Assembly: GCA_032191485.1 (NCBI GenBank)
Contig: JAVDOI010000077.1
Coordinates: 1-64,000 of the forward strand
Length of the DNA: 64,000 nt
From: Leptoclinus maculatus
Taxonomy: Eukaryota; Chordata; Actinopteri; Perciformes; Stichaeidae
Reading direction: 5' to 3'
The position numbers were made by a program, and so were the translations under genes. Under the pieces are notes generated by a model. It saw only the letters and a list, made by a program, of their open reading frames with translations. It did no database searches and was not told the origin of the DNA. Positions 1 to 11,943 of this stretch are shown here, one piece after another (position 1 is the first letter of the stretch; each line of letters opens with the position of its first letter).

Positions 1-3
1 CTG

Positions 4-35
<32 letters not shown>

Positions 36-133
36 TCTGACTCTCTGTGTCTCTCTCTCTCTCTGTCTCTCTCTCTCTCTCTCTGACTCTCTGTCTCTCT
101 CTCTCTCTCTGTCTCTCTCTCTTCCTGTCTCAC
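1..133. repeat. (CT)n microsatellite
   Basis: Nearly pure CT dinucleotide tract with scattered CTGT and CTGA interruptions. It runs off the left edge, so its full length is unknown. Confidence 0.97.
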
Positions 134-1173
134 CGTCCTCATCACCTCATCAGCTGCTCTGTGATCTGATTGGCTGAGCTGTGGTTAACGTCCTCGTCAA
201 TAACCCTGACAGCAGAGAGGAGTTTCCTCTCTAACTGAGACGGACTCGTCTCCGGAGTCTCGGCCTTAATGCGTCTTAATGCTCGCTGCCGTGTGAGGAG
301 GCAGGAAATGAGCTTCAAGTGGAAACTCATCCTGCTGTCAGCAGAGAGACAGACATCAGCTCATTGAACCCCAAAGACACAACAAAGAAGAGTTCATACA
401 ATCCAGAATATCTATCTATAATCCATGATAATATTATTAATAATACATTACATGTGTATAGCTCTTTTCAAGTCTCTTTACGCTAATGAGACAAACAAGT
501 ATATAAATCAGAGGAGACTTTGCAGTGAAAGGAGTATTCCTGGTAGTAATGCTAGTCGTGAATATATTGATGTGAATGTTCTGTGTGAACACATTACAGG
601 TTGTTTGTCTCATCCAGCGCTCGAATCATGAAGACGAAAAATAAAACGCTGTAATTCGTAGATATCAGATGAAACTATTTAATGATGAAGAAGCTCAAAG
701 AGGACAAACATCTGTTTGTTCATCATGTGAAACAACACGTCAACGTGGATTCATTTCTCACGTTACTTTAACCCAAACTACCATCTTTTCTATAAACCTA
801 ACAAAGTATTTCACGATCTTTTAAGTATTTCCGGTCCAGGGGACAAACTTCAGTGATGTGGGTCTTTAAACTAATAAATATAGTTTATTATCGTCGTGTA
901 ATGAATCAGATAACATAAAGTGTAATAAACTACAGTGTGTGTTCATGATGGAGTGGAGCTCTGACAATGTTTTGCAGTGTAAGATGGTCCGTCCTGTTCA
1001 AACGAGGATTCAGTCTCACGATGAAGATGAAGGCGTCTTCTTCAGACGTTGATCTCGTGGCTCGTTCTGAGTTCTACTCGCTTCTGGTCTCTTTATGTTT
1101 CTTTCATTGTTTTCTTATAAATTAACCTCCACAACCCTCTGCCCCCCCCACCCCACCCCACCCCTCCCCTCAG
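134..1173. other. Probable intron or 5' flank, no exon recognised
   Basis: I see no convincing coding exon here. The right end is a strong polypyrimidine tract (about 1136-1171, C-rich) followed by AG at 1172-1173, which reads as a 3' splice acceptor for the exon that follows. Most or all of this stretch is therefore probably the last intron of a + strand gene whose other exons lie left of the window. Confidence 0.45.
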
Positions 1174-1288
1174 CGACGATGACATCATCTTTGAAGACTT
1201 CGCTCGCCAGCGGCTGATTGGTGGAGCGAAGGAAGACAAGGATGAAGACGAGGAGCCGGTGGACTCGCCCAAACTGGACAACAGATAA
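1174..1288 (+). CDS. Terminal coding exon of an unrecognised gene (C-terminal 37 residues)
   Basis: After the acceptor AG at 1172-1173, the frame that starts with base 1174 completing a split codon is open for 37 codons to TAA at 1286-1288. The peptide begins DDDIIFEDFARQRL, continues with a charged stretch (KEDKDEDEEPVD) and ends SPKLDNR. The acidic, low-complexity composition, the good acceptor and the codon choice look like a real vertebrate C-terminal tail. I do not recognise the protein. The donor exon is outside the window, so the frame is inferred from the absence of stops and not from a joined transcript. The following bases would be 3' UTR. A chance open frame in GC-rich DNA is the alternative. 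Confidence 0.55.
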
Positions 1289-3774
1289 AGGCTCGACGCG
1301 CCGCCGCCGCCACCACTGCCGTCGTTGTCTCCCTGCTGTTGGTAGCGTGGAGCTGACGGATGTCGTCCACAGTCTGGACGCCCTTCAAAACACTCGGTGG
1401 TGCCGTGTTTGTGTTCTTCGTTCATGTTCGTCCTCTCTGCATCCTGCCGGAGGTGTAAAAAAAGCTAGAATAATGCAGCCTAGTCGTGTCTTCAGACGGA
1501 GCGGCCTCTTAGCTCCTTTTTGACCTGGCCGGCCGGAGACTTGAACCGGCGACCGCGGCAGTTGTCGTAAACCCCGCGGCTGGTAGCATGCCTCTAATGT
1601 CACTTTGTTCTACGTGTTTCCATTAGGGAGCGAACAGGAGTAACGTCGTGTTGAGATTAGTTTTGATGTGTCGTATCAAGAGGGTCTTCGTAAAACAACG
1701 CTGCCGACCTTCGGTAGATCTGGAACAGTTCAGCCGACAGACGTCTGACGGAAACACCAGAAGAAGTCATCGACCCGCCGAGACAACCCGAGACTGTCAG
1801 AGAGAGCCACCGATCAGCTGACAGGTCTCGGTGGCCGAGTGTGCATGAAATACACCGATACTTTCTGCGGTTTATTAATATCGCGGTAATGAACCTTTAT
1901 AGAGGATGGCCCTGGTTTTAGAGGTTTTCATGTGGATCGTATTAAGATGGTCATCGTTCTTCAATCTTTCACTTCTATTCACCTCATTCTTTACCTAAAC
2001 TAGAGCGCTTCCTCCTTGTGTCACAAAGAAAGTAGTGGGATTACTTAACTTTGTATCACCAGTTTCATCATCCTTTAATCCTCATAAAAACACTTCCTAA
2101 GCTTTAAAAAGCTACTAGTTAGCAGCTACTAGCAGCTATCCGGCTAGCTAGCTTCGTCACATTGGTGGCTGTTTTAATAAATGTATCAATATGTTTAAAC
2201 ATTGTGTCTTCTGACAGTGAGATTAATTATAAAACACCCTCACATGTACTGTTTGTGGATAAACTGATCACATATTGGAAATCTAAATGGCCACTTCCAC
2301 ACCTGGAAAAATAATTCAAACCTAATAACAGATCAAATAAAATAAAATTTCGTTTTTTGTCGGTAAAGGATGATGAAAGTGGCGACGCCGAGCAAAGTAA
2401 TCTCACTAGTTCAGGTAAAGAATACGTCGTCTAGACGATGAAGACCAAATGTCTCAGATTCAGACTGTTGATGATTTTGTTTTTTATTTTCACAAAGTTC
2501 TCGCCGTTTGTCGTCGCTTTGTGTTTGACGACCTTTTAACATTCAACAACTTAACGACTGATTTCTCATGAAAAAAAAGTATTTGTATCTTCAACATTAT
2601 TCAAACATCTGAATTTAATCCGCCACATTACTTTACATTTATGATTGATATAAGGGGGGGGGGGGAGTGATGGAAGATCTTCCCTGTGCTAGTACTTTAA
2701 AATATAAGAATCTATAGTTTCATAGGCAACTCAAATCTGTGATGTGCGCGGGTCCTTGAACGTACCAGCAGACCTACTCTGAAGGCTGAAAGAAGCAAAT
2801 CTATTTACAACTGATTCATAAAATGATCAGTTTGTAAACAGGAAATGTTAATGTAAAAAAACCACCAGAATGGTCCTTTAATGGACTTTAAATCCATGTG
2901 AAGAATCAGGAGCCAACTTTTATTGAACAAAACAAAGATCAAAAACAGCCAAAACGTCTTTATTGTTTGTAACATTATTTGGATGGGCTTTTATTTTGAC
3001 AGGGCTAGGGGGAAACCTGTATGTTATTCCACTACATCGTTAATAAAAGGACGTTTGTGGCTAACTGTGTGTGTTTCTCACGTACAACGGGACAAAACAG
3101 AAAGACTTGGTTGAAACGATTGAGAGCTCGATGAGACGTCAGCCAATATTATTTTTAATATTATTATTAAACATAAAACCAATATATTGATTAATATATT
3201 GACTTAAAGGACATTTTACACTGTAAAAATCATTCAGCGCTCTCTGGTGGACACACTCTGTAATGACTTCCGACTGAATGTATCTTCAGATAAACATGAT
3301 CAAATTAAACTAAACGACAGTATTTATCTTCTTTTCTGCAGCTCGTAGTTAAAATTCAATAACGTTAATATGCAGATTGTTCATAAAGTTTCAATGTTTT
3401 GAAAGTAAATAGTGCATTTTACAACTTTTAGAACCTGATTATTTTAAATAAGGGCTATTCATATGCTCTGAATGGGAAGTAGATTCACCTCGAAGTAAAA
3501 TATCCTCTGAGTTACAGACGTTTCTTTCCCAATTAAAGTCTATGGGAATAGTCTGTGTGTGACAACAGACAAGGAAGTTGTAATTCAACCGTTATATATA
3601 TATATATAGCTAACGCCCCATACAAAGCTATTGCAAAGCTAACACTTGACTGAATCGTTAGTTGCAGCACTAATTTAGTCAGTTCTTTACTAACTAGTTC
3701 TCCTCTAACATTTCAACATTTAACATTTAAATGTTAGAGAATCTGTGAGAGGTGTTTGAAGCAGAAACACGTCG
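1289..3774. other. 3' UTR then intergenic DNA, no gene seen
   Basis: The first few hundred bases are GC-rich with CGC/CCG repeats and are probably 3' UTR of the preceding exon. The rest is AT-rich intergenic sequence with a poly-G run (2654-2665) and a short TA run (about 3593-3608). Open frames are short and have no recognisable motif. Confidence 0.6.
3236..3250 (-). promoter_or_regulatory. CTCF-like core motif (one mismatch)
   Basis: Read on the - strand this 15-mer matches the vertebrate CTCF core consensus CCASYAGRKGGCRSY at 14 of 15 positions, with A for one of the two invariant G bases. It lies about 500 bp beyond the 3' end of the first OR gene. One mismatch at a core position makes binding uncertain. 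Confidence 0.25.
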
Positions 3775-4776
3775 TCACGTTTGTGTTTTTCCAGCAGGAG
3801 AAACTTTCACCATCATTATTTTCTTTACTCTGACTTTAAAGAGCCTAAAAAAGCCGCTTCGGATTTCTTTCGTCCGAACGCCGTAGATGATGGGGTTGAC
3901 CGTCGCTGGGAACAGAATGTACATGAGTCCCATGAAGGTGTTGACGTCCGTCGGTATGGGGATGTTCAGGTTGTGGGAGAGGAACGTGACGCTCCCCACC
4001 AGGTAGAAACACATCATGACGATCAGGTGAGTGCCGCAGGTGTGAAACGCCTTCTTGCGTTCCTCACCGGCGGCCGCAGCTCTCAAGACGGCGCTCAGGA
4101 TCTTCATGTAGGAGAAGAAGATGAGCGGTATGTCCACGCCCACGAAGCAGACGATCACGGCGAGGCCCGCCGCCACGTTTTTCTCTGTGCCGTCGCACGC
4201 CAGGCTGACCAGCGCCATGTGGTCACAGTAGCAATGCCGGATGACGTCGGAGCCGCAGAACCGCAGCGAACCCGCCAACGCGACTAGCGTCGCCATGATG
4301 GAGCCACTGCGGACCAGCGTGAAGAGCATCAGCTTCACGAACACGGACGAGTCCATGAGTTTGGCGTAGCGCAGCGGCCGGCAGATGGCAGCGTAGCGGT
4401 CCAGCGCCATCGCCAGCAGCAGCGTCGACTCCAGAGACGACAGGAAGTGGGTGAAGAACATCTGGGTCAAGCAGCCGGCCAACGAGATCCGGTCCAAGTC
4501 GAAGAGGAGGCCAAGGAGCATGTTGGGTACGATGGCGGTCACCACCAGGACGTCTACCACGCACAGCGTGCAGATGAGGAGGTACATGGGGCTGTGCAGA
4601 CTTTCCGTGCGGCGGATCACGTACACCAGCAGGCCGTTTCCCAGCAGCGCTGTCAGGTAGGAGGCGGAGAACGGCAGCGCTAGCAGCCGGCGGTGCTTCT
4701 GCAGCGCGGCGAAACCTCTGAACACGAAGGTGCTGTGGGAGGAGTTCCACGCCTCCAACATGGCTGCTGGCTTCAC
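3775..4776 (-). CDS. Olfactory receptor, class I-like, intact
   Basis: Single-exon seven-transmembrane odorant receptor of 333 residues, the usual size, expected in the cilia membrane of olfactory neurons and coupled to Golf. Visible marks: N-glycosylation site NSS (11-13), GN in TM1 (46-47), LHSPMY (60-65), MALDRYAAIC at the end of TM3 (123-132), conserved cysteines in the second extracellular loop (174, 182, 184, 194), SY in TM5 (222-223), KAFHTCGTH in TM6 (242-250) and NPIIYG in TM7 (294-299). The TM6-TM7 wording and the HCYCDHM loop resemble the OR51/OR52 type, so I call it class I-like. Met6 is an equally plausible start and gives MLEAWNSS. The gene is far more GC-rich than the other receptors here and only distantly related to them, so it is a neighbour and not a duplicate. 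Confidence 0.93.
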   Translation of the reverse strand: MKPAAMLEAWNSSHSTFVFRGFAALQKHRRLLALPFSASYLTALLGNGLLVYVIRRTESLHSPMYLLICTLCVVDVLVVTAIVPNMLLGLLFDLDRISLAGCLTQMFFTHFLSSLESTLLLAMALDRYAAICRPLRYAKLMDSSVFVKLMLFTLVRSGSIMATLVALAGSLRFCGSDVIRHCYCDHMALVSLACDGTEKNVAAGLAVIVCFVGVDIPLIFFSYMKILSAVLRAAAAGEERKKAFHTCGTHLIVMMCFYLVGSVTFLSHNLNIPIPTDVNTFMGLMYILFPATVNPIIYGVRTKEIRSGFFRLFKVRVKKIMMVKVSPAGKTQT

Positions 4777-6849
4777 CGGACTTCAGAGCGTTGAGATGGT
4801 CAGACGCCAAAACATCTGAGTTCAACACAAGAATATTCATCAGTCAAATCATGTGAATTTCTTTGCAGATGACTGCTGACAATTCATATTAAATAGTTTT
4901 ATTCTTTATGAGTCATTAAGTTCTAATAATTACAAACTGATCAACTGTGACGAAGCTCATTATAATGACACTCACGTTAATTAGTTATTGATAGTTTAAA
5001 ATGTTTTTAAAGTTAATGGCTGTCCATTCAGTAACAATGTATTTTATGATTTATTTATAGTCTCATTTCCATCTACATCTGTAGCTACAACATTAGGAAG
5101 TTACACATGCTTCCTTCAGGAAATACCTTGATGAGATTTAATGGTTCATTACTAAATTCTGATATATTGTAGATTTTCACTAAAATCACAAACCAAATAT
5201 ATTTTTTGTTACTTACTTCTTCTACTCAGCCATGCAGATAGTTTGGGTTTCACGTTGCTGGTGTTGAGGTCAACACATTTTTCTGAGAAAACACAGGAGG
5301 AAAAACGTTTTTGTGATTTAAAAATACACATTTATATAAATGTATACTGTAAATTTCTGTATTTGTATTGAATGACAGAATATAGTCCTTGACATATTAA
5401 CATCCTGCTAAAGAAGGAAAGAGGCTTACACATTCACATTTATATTAATATAATAAGACAAACACTTTCATACTCTTAACTACCTCTTAAACAGGTTCAA
5501 ATACATAAATATATATATATATACACTGTACATACAGATACAAATACATACAGTTAATATTTCAGTGTGTACATGTACACGTATGAAAACATCAGCCTGA
5601 ATTTAACAACCTGGGACGATGGCTGTAAAACACATTAGTACTCAAAGTACTGATCGAACTTAATGAGTAACAAGTGTCATATAATAATGTATTTTCTCAT
5701 AAAGCTTTTATGGAAAGTATTATTATATAAAAAATAGTCTAAATACAAAAAAGCCCCTAAAAAACATTAAGTTTAATTCAGTATAATGTCAATTTCATTT
5801 CATTTTACATATAAATTGTTCTAAGTTAGATATTTCACATTAAAAGCATGACAGGAAAGGGAAAGGCTTTTAATGTGAAACATATTCGCAGAAAGTTTAA
5901 AATGTATTTAACAGAAGCTGAAGAGCGAAGAAAAGAACGACAACGTAAAACAAAAGGAATTCATTTGAGAAAAATACTTGAGTTCTAAATAGATTTTTTA
6001 TGTTGATTGCAGATTTGTTTGTGAAATCTTAATCTGCAAAGAAACCAGTTACTGCAGCCGTAAAACAAATATATATAAAAAACGTTTCTCTCTGAAATGT
6101 TGTGCAGTAGAAGTAAAAAGTATCTCTGCAGTTGAAGTAAGTAATTATAATCTATAATATTTTACTGTACAGACTTTTTAGATTTGTAATTAAGTTGTGA
6201 ACATGAGAACCATAAAGAGTCACTTAAGCATCATGTTGGAACAATTCAATTAGAAATCCGACTACTTCAATACCCTCGTAATGAAGTACTCCAGGTTTGG
6301 ACTATTATTAAAGACTGTTTTTATCAGAAGAATAAAACCAAACCAATCGATTATTGAATATTTTTTACCTGCTGAAGTTCATCAGATGGTCGTCAGGAAA
6401 AACTCTTTACAGTGTAAAAACTGTGTCGCTTCATTTTATACCCGAAGTCCAAACGTCCCACGAGAAGACTGATCCCAAACGCAGCAGCACTCTGATTGGC
6501 TAAAACCAGTTTGAACCAATTAGAACGTCCCTGAGCCCGTCAGAGGAGATACTCCAGAGTTTAATCAGCCAGCTGACTTCATGTTTTCTTTATTTAAAAT
6601 CTGATAAATATCCTTCAATATCCTTAGTCAACGCCTTTTTATATGTTTTACTTGTTTTTCATGTTATTTATCTTCACATATTATTATGACAACCTTTTCT
6701 TTTTGCATTATTATTATTACCTTCCAAATTCTGTTTTCTAGAGCTAAAACTGTTAGTAAATTAATAATAAATTATAGTAAAATAATTATAATTTATCGTT
6801 CAAATCATTCATTAAGCAAAAATACCCCATGTGCCATAATAAAAAAATA
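4777..6849. other. AT-rich 5' flank of the first OR, no gene seen
   Basis: AT-rich DNA with short TA tracts (about 5510-5522) and no open frame with protein-like content. It should hold the promoter and any 5' untranslated exon of the OR at 3775-4776, but I cannot place them. Confidence 0.55.
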
Positions 6850-7609
6850 CTCAAGTCCCGAGTCAAGACAAGCAAGTCCAGACTCAAGTCCCAAGTCTGG
6901 AGTCAAGTCCCAAGTCCAGAGTCAAGACAAGCAAGTCCGAGTCAAGTCCCAAGACCAGAGTTAAGTCCAGAGTCAAGTCCTGAGTCCAGAGTGAAGTCCT
7001 GAGTAATGTCCCAAGACTGGAGTCAAGTCCCAAGACTGAAGTCAAGTCCCAAGTCCAGAGTCAAGACAAGCAAGTCCGAGTCAAGTCCCAAGACCAGAGT
7101 TAAGTCCAGAGTCAAGTCCTGAGTAAAGTCCCAAGACTGGAGTCAAGTCCCAAGTCCAGAGTCAAGCCCCAAGACTGGAGTCAAGTCCCAAGACCAAAGT
7201 CAAGTCCAGAGTCCAGTGTCAAGTCCTGAGTAAAGTCCCAAGACTGGAGTCAAGTCCCAAGTCCAGAGTCAAGCCCCAAGTCCGGAGTCAAGACCCAAGA
7301 CCAGAGTCAAGTCCAGAGTCAAGCCCCAAGACTGGAGTCAAGTCCCAAGTCTGGAGTCAAGTCCAGAGTCAATAGTCATGTTCTGAGTAAAGTCCTAAGA
7401 CTGGAGTTAAGACCCAAGACCAGAGTCAAGTCCCAAGTCCAGAGTCAAGTCCAGGGTCAAGTCCCAAGACCAGAGTCAAGTCTAGAGTCCACAGTCAAGT
7501 CCAGGGTCAAGTCCTAGGACCTGAGTCAAGTCCAGAGTCCAGGGTCAAATCCAGAGTCAAGTCCCAAGACCTGAATCAAGTCCCAAGTCAAGACAGGCAA
7601 GTCCTAAAC
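6850..7609. repeat. Minisatellite, about 19-bp unit (AGTCAAGTCCCAAGACTGG)
   Basis: About 760 bp of imperfect tandem copies built from AGTCAAGTCC and CAAGACTGG/CAAGTCCAG submodules. The units vary in order and length, so this is a degenerate higher-order array and not a clean satellite. Short open frames through it (RVKSQDQS-like) are artefacts. Confidence 0.95.
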
Positions 7610-8202
7610 CTTGAGTTTTGAGTTTTTGTACGCGGATGAAATCCTCTTTGTAAAGTCAAAGTATTATGTCATCAAGTCATGTGGATTGAGTCAGCAGTGA
7701 AATCAAACAAATATTGATATTAAATCTTCCTGCTACAATAACCAAACAGTAAATTTAGAGGAAGGAAAACATGTTTCCTTTGAGGTTTAAACTGTAAAAT
7801 CTAATTAGTTTTATCCCTTCAGGGTTTGTCGTCGTTCCTCAAAACCAATTGGCCCCCGAGGTCAAAACATCAGAGTTTAGTTTCCTGTGAGAAGGACGCT
7901 GGGATTAATTATCTGCTCTGCTTAATTAGACTTTTCAGTCAGACTGCTGGGACTCGGAGCTGTAACGAGATTTACCTGCTTCAAATTTTAGTTAATGAAC
8001 AGTCCACCGTCACAGACGGCAGAAACAGTGTTTTCCTAAAACATCATTATGCTTTGTTCGTTTCGTGTTAGGAGGACTTTTATTATTTACGGAAGCCCTG
8101 AGAGGAAAAAGTCTGATGTGTTCCCTGTGAGCTTCACTTTAACGGCTCCATTTTCAGCAAAGAGGAAGCAGGTCGAGTTTAGCTAAAGGCAATAAAGTAA
8201 CA
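7610..8202. other. Intergenic, nothing recognised
   Basis: No gene, RNA or mobile-element signature that I can support. An open frame of 81 codons at 7826-8071 has no family motif. Confidence 0.5.
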
Positions 8203-8640
8203 ACATAGACTGTATATAAGAAGTGGAGCCATCGTGACGTCTCATCGATTTGTAGACATTTTAAAGTCTCTAGTTCGACGTTTTGTCCGTCGCCATCTTG
8301 TTTTTTTTACAACCAGTGAACAGGAAGTGACGTAGAGACTCCGTATACGTCTCTGGTAGAGACCTGTCGATCACTGTGTAGCCCCGCCCTAAAGCATCCC
8401 CTGCTTTATGGTCTGTTTGACTCTAAATGGACCATAATGTACTAAATGAACATCATGCTGTATTGAAGAAGACTTGAAACTAGAGATTGAGACCATAAAC
8501 TCATGTTTACAATGTTTACTGAGGTAATAAATCAAGAGAGAAGTAGAGTCATTTTCTCATAGACTTCTATAGAACCAGAGGAGTCGCCCCCTGGTGGACA
8601 CTAGAGAGAATGCAGCTTTAAGACGTGAAGCACTGGAGGT
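8203..8640. repeat. Dispersed repeat, longer copy
   Basis: Begins ATAGACTGTATATAAG and ends near the GCAGCTTTAA motif. Its last 186 bp (8447-8632) are repeated almost exactly at 21497-21682, which proves it is a dispersed family. It encodes no protein and looks like a short non-autonomous element (MITE- or SINE-like). I do not see clear terminal repeats, so the class is open. Both copies carry a CTCF-like core. Confidence 0.75.
8585..8597 (-). promoter_or_regulatory. CTCF-like core motif inside dispersed repeat
   Basis: CGCCCCCTGGTGG on the + strand is CCACCAGGGGGCG on the - strand and matches the first 13 positions of CCASYAGRKGGCRSY without mismatch. The same 13-mer is preserved in the second repeat copy at 21635-21647. 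Binding is inferred from the motif only. Confidence 0.4.
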
Positions 8641-10101
8641 CGTCTCCTGGTTATAACTAAGACGGAAAAGTCTTTACTGCACCCACATTGTCAATGCATT
8701 ACAGCCTCCTTACCTTTCACAATAAAAGCCCCTAGACATGAGAGCATATTGCTGAGAGGCAACTCAACACACTGGATCCTTTTAGATGTAAAGCACAAGA
8801 TGAAGTTCTGTTGACACTTTCAGAACCGGGGAATACAAATCTATTTTTCTGAGTTCCTTAAATTGTTTTTGTCTGTAAAAACAGGTGGGAAATTATTTGT
8901 TCATGTTATTAGAGGTTTATTGTTTTAATACTCATTTCAGCCACAAGAGGCTGAAGTTCACCATGACCTCATGTTCTTTGTTCTAAATGTTCTAAATAGA
9001 AGTTTTCTTCCAGGTGAGTTTTAGTTTACCAACACAATATATCTGTACCTGGTGTTCACGGAGTTATTGATGATCCTGACGATTAAAAAAACAAGATGAA
9101 AAAATAAAAGATTGTCCTGCTGATCGTTTATCAGCTGATCTGAATTCATAATCATAGGAGAGAAAAGTCTTTAGATCAAACTTAGGAAATGGATCTGCAG
9201 AATGTTTTTATTTATTTTTATCTCACTGGCTTCTCAGGGCTTCCGTACTTATTGATGCTCTTAAATCAATTAGAAAAACTTTTAGGGAAGCTGAGCTGAG
9301 TGTTCATGACGATGATGTCATGGAACTGTGTTCACGGCGTCACACCGACACCTAGTGCCGAACACAAACATCTACTGTCTCTGCTTTACTGTTTGTTTTG
9401 ATCACATGAAGTCTAATGTTTAATCAATGAACTCATTATGATGAATGACAGCTGCCGTAGCTCATCTGTTACCATGGAAACCACAAACAGACGCTGTTTT
9501 TAGAGGAATATCTTTTTTTAATTACAATCATTTGCAATAATTGTTTGTATTATTGTTGATGAAAAACATTTGTTAAATTTGTCTTTAACGTTGATTTTGT
9601 GATGTTTTATTGACATTTAGGTTTATTTTGTGTAAACAAGACGAGGTTGCAATACATTTCTTGTTGATTTGTTGATTCTTTTTTAATAAAACTGCAGTTG
9701 TGCTTTCAAAATATCTGAAAATGAAATAACTTGTTAAAATGACATCATTATGAGGAGAAAGTGATACTTTCATGAAACATTCACTGACCCTTTCTGGTCC
9801 TTTTGTGTCTCCGTGTTCCAGCTGAAGTTCTGGTCCAGGTGTTGTCTCTGAAGACGGATCCGTCTCCTCGTCAGACGTCTGATATCGGACCATAAATCAA
9901 CATCAAGTGGACTTCATTTATGTTTTTTCATATATGGACAAATATCTACACAGAAACATTTTAGTCAAATATAAATATATGTGCTAATATGTAGCAGAAA
10001 TATTAGTTTTGTACATATTAATAATTATATTTCTGAAAGCATGGATGCACTTTACACGTAATTCTAACAGGTTTTCACATGTACATACCATGTGTATAAA
10101 C
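8641..10101. other. Intergenic, no gene supported
   Basis: AT-rich sequence. An open frame on the - strand (9585-9893) starts with an acidic 40-residue stretch but has no recognisable domain and ends in low-quality AT-rich sequence, so I do not call it a gene. Confidence 0.5.
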
Positions 10102-10492
10102 CAGTGGTGGGCCGTGGATGTTATTCCTGGGCCTTCAGTGCTGTCCTACTACAGCTGAATTACCTCCTAATAACCTCATTATGACACATCAATCCAGCAA
10201 ACCTGCAGCAGATCCACGCATTCCACCACACAAGAGCACGAAACATTCAAATATTATTCATGAAAGAGACACGATAGACAAAGAACGGTAGTAACGTTAC
10301 TATGGAAACTAACACGCAGTTTGTCACTTACCCAAACTTAAAGAGTTTAATCCCAGTACATGGTTTCAGTTCCAGTAAGAAGTCCTTCTGGATTCATGGG
10401 CCCAGTGATGACAGTCGAGCCTCCCCAGTTGTATTTCACCGGTCTGCTGCAGCAGGTTCACAGCGGGGCCGGGTTCCCTCCTCCGCCGGGTA
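10102..10492 (-). mobile_element. hAT transposon fragment (one end plus internal part)
   Basis: Starts with the terminal motif CAGTGGTGGGCCGT and is, in inverted orientation, the right-hand part of the complete hAT copy at 43661-45102. Landmarks shared with that copy include the Golgi-irrelevant, noncoding markers TAGTAACGTTACTATGGAAAC, a CCTTCTGGATTCATGG block and a GC-rich CCTCCGCCGG block. It is cut off at about 10492 where a TG/TA-rich microsatellite (10493-10540) begins. There is no transposase in it. Confidence 0.8.
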
Positions 10493-10540
10493 CGTGTGTA
10501 TGTATGTGTGTGTATATATATGTATATATGCATGTATGTA

Positions 10541-10750
10541 TTCATTGTAATGTATGGTTCATTTTTAATGCATATCTTGAAAATCAATACAAATTTGATC
10601 ACAAAAAAAAAGATGTGTATAATATGAGCTGCAGTTACAGTAACTAACCCACACACAGCATGTCAAATTAAAGGTATTTAAAATATAAATAACGCAAATA
10701 TCTGAAACACTGATTCAACGTTTTGTACTTCCATCGGATGGTTGAGTGTT
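10541..10750. other. Short intergenic gap
   Basis: AT-rich sequence between the hAT fragment with its TG/TA tract and the 23-bp minisatellite. Nothing else seen. Confidence 0.5.
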
Positions 10751-11943
10751 GTTCAGGTTTACAGTTAGGACTGGCTCAGGTTCATATTTAGGGCTGGCTC
10801 AGGTTTATAGTAGGGCTGGTTCAGGTTTATAGTAGGGCTGGCTCAGGTTTATAGTTAGGGCTGGTTTAGGTTTCTAGTTAGGGCTGGTTCAGGTTTAGGG
10901 TTAGGGCTGGCTCAGGTTTAGGGTTAGGGCTGGCTCAGGTTTATAGTTAGGGCTGGCTCAGGTTTATAGTTAGGGCTGGCTCAGGTTCATATTTAGGGCT
11001 GGCTCAGGTTTACAGTTAGGGCTGGCTCAGGTTTCTAGTTAGGGCTGGTTCAGGTTTAGGGTTAGGGCTGGCTCAGGTTTATAGTTAGGGCTGGCTCAGG
11101 TTTATAGTTAGGGCTGGCTCAGGTTTATAGTTAGGGCTGGTTCAGGTTTATAGTTAGGGCTGGCTCAGGTTTATAGTTAGGGCTGGCTCAGGTTTAGGGT
11201 TAGGGCTGGCTCAGGTTTAGAGTTAGGACTGGCTCAGGTTCATATTTAGGGCTGGCTCAGGTTTATAGTTAGGGCAGGCTCAGGTTTCTAGTTAGGGCTG
11301 GTTCAGGTTTAGGGTTAGGGCTGGCTCAGGTTTATAGTTAGGGCTGGCTCAGGTTTATAGTTAGGGCTGGCTCAGGTTTATAGTTAGGGCTGGCTCAGGT
11401 TTATAGTTAGGGCTGGTTCAGGTATATAGTTAGGGCTGGTTCAGGTTCATAGATAGGGCTGGCTCAGGTTTATAGTTAGGGCTGGTTCAGGTTCATAGAT
11501 AGGGCTGGTTCAGGTTCATAGATAGGGCTGGTTCAGGTTCATAGATAGGGCTGGCTCAGGTTTATAGTTAGGGCTGGCTCAGGTTTATAGTTAGGGCTGG
11601 TTCAGGTTTATAGTTAGGGCTGGCTCAGGTTTATAGTTAGGGCTGGTTCAGGTTTATAGTTAGGGCTGGTTCAGGTATATAGTTAGGGCTGGCTCAGGTA
11701 TATAGTTAGGGCTGGCTCAGGTTTATAGTTAGGGCTGGTTCAGGTTTATAGTTAGGGCTGGTTCAGGTATATAGTTAGGGCTGGTTCAGGTATATAGTTA
11801 GGGCTGGCTCAGGTTTATAGTTAGGGCTGGTTTAGGTTTATAGTTAGGGCTGGTTCAGGTATATAGTTAGGGCTGGCTCAGGTTTATAGTTAGGGCTGGC
11901 TCAGGTTTATAGTTAGGGCTGGTTTAGGTTTATAGTTAGGGCC
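10751..11943. repeat. Minisatellite, 23-bp unit (TTTATAGTTAGGGCTGGCTCAGG)
   Basis: Roughly 50 head-to-tail copies of a 23-bp unit. Variants include CTGGTTCAGG for CTGGCTCAGG, TTCATA or TATATA for TTTATA, and TTTAGGG for TTTATAG. Each unit contains TTAGGG, and several variants read GGGTTAGGG, so there is a weak resemblance to vertebrate telomere repeat, though the 23-bp periodicity is the real structure. Confidence 0.97.

Noticed and set aside
1528..1575. tRNA-like B box (complement of TTGAACCGGCGACC) near 1540
   Set aside because: No A box at the right distance and no cloverleaf could be drawn; it lies in probable 3' UTR.
4223..4840. Second long open frame on the - strand across the first OR
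   Set aside because: It is a shifted frame of the GC-rich receptor gene; the receptor frame carries all OR motifs and this one carries none.
6850..7609. Possible CRISPR-like array
   Set aside because: Units are contiguous and degenerate without unique spacers, and the genome is vertebrate; this is a minisatellite.
9585..9893. 102-codon open frame on the - strand starting MVRYQTSDEETD
   Set aside because: Some protein-like composition at the start but no family motif, no splice evidence and AT-rich nonsense at the end.
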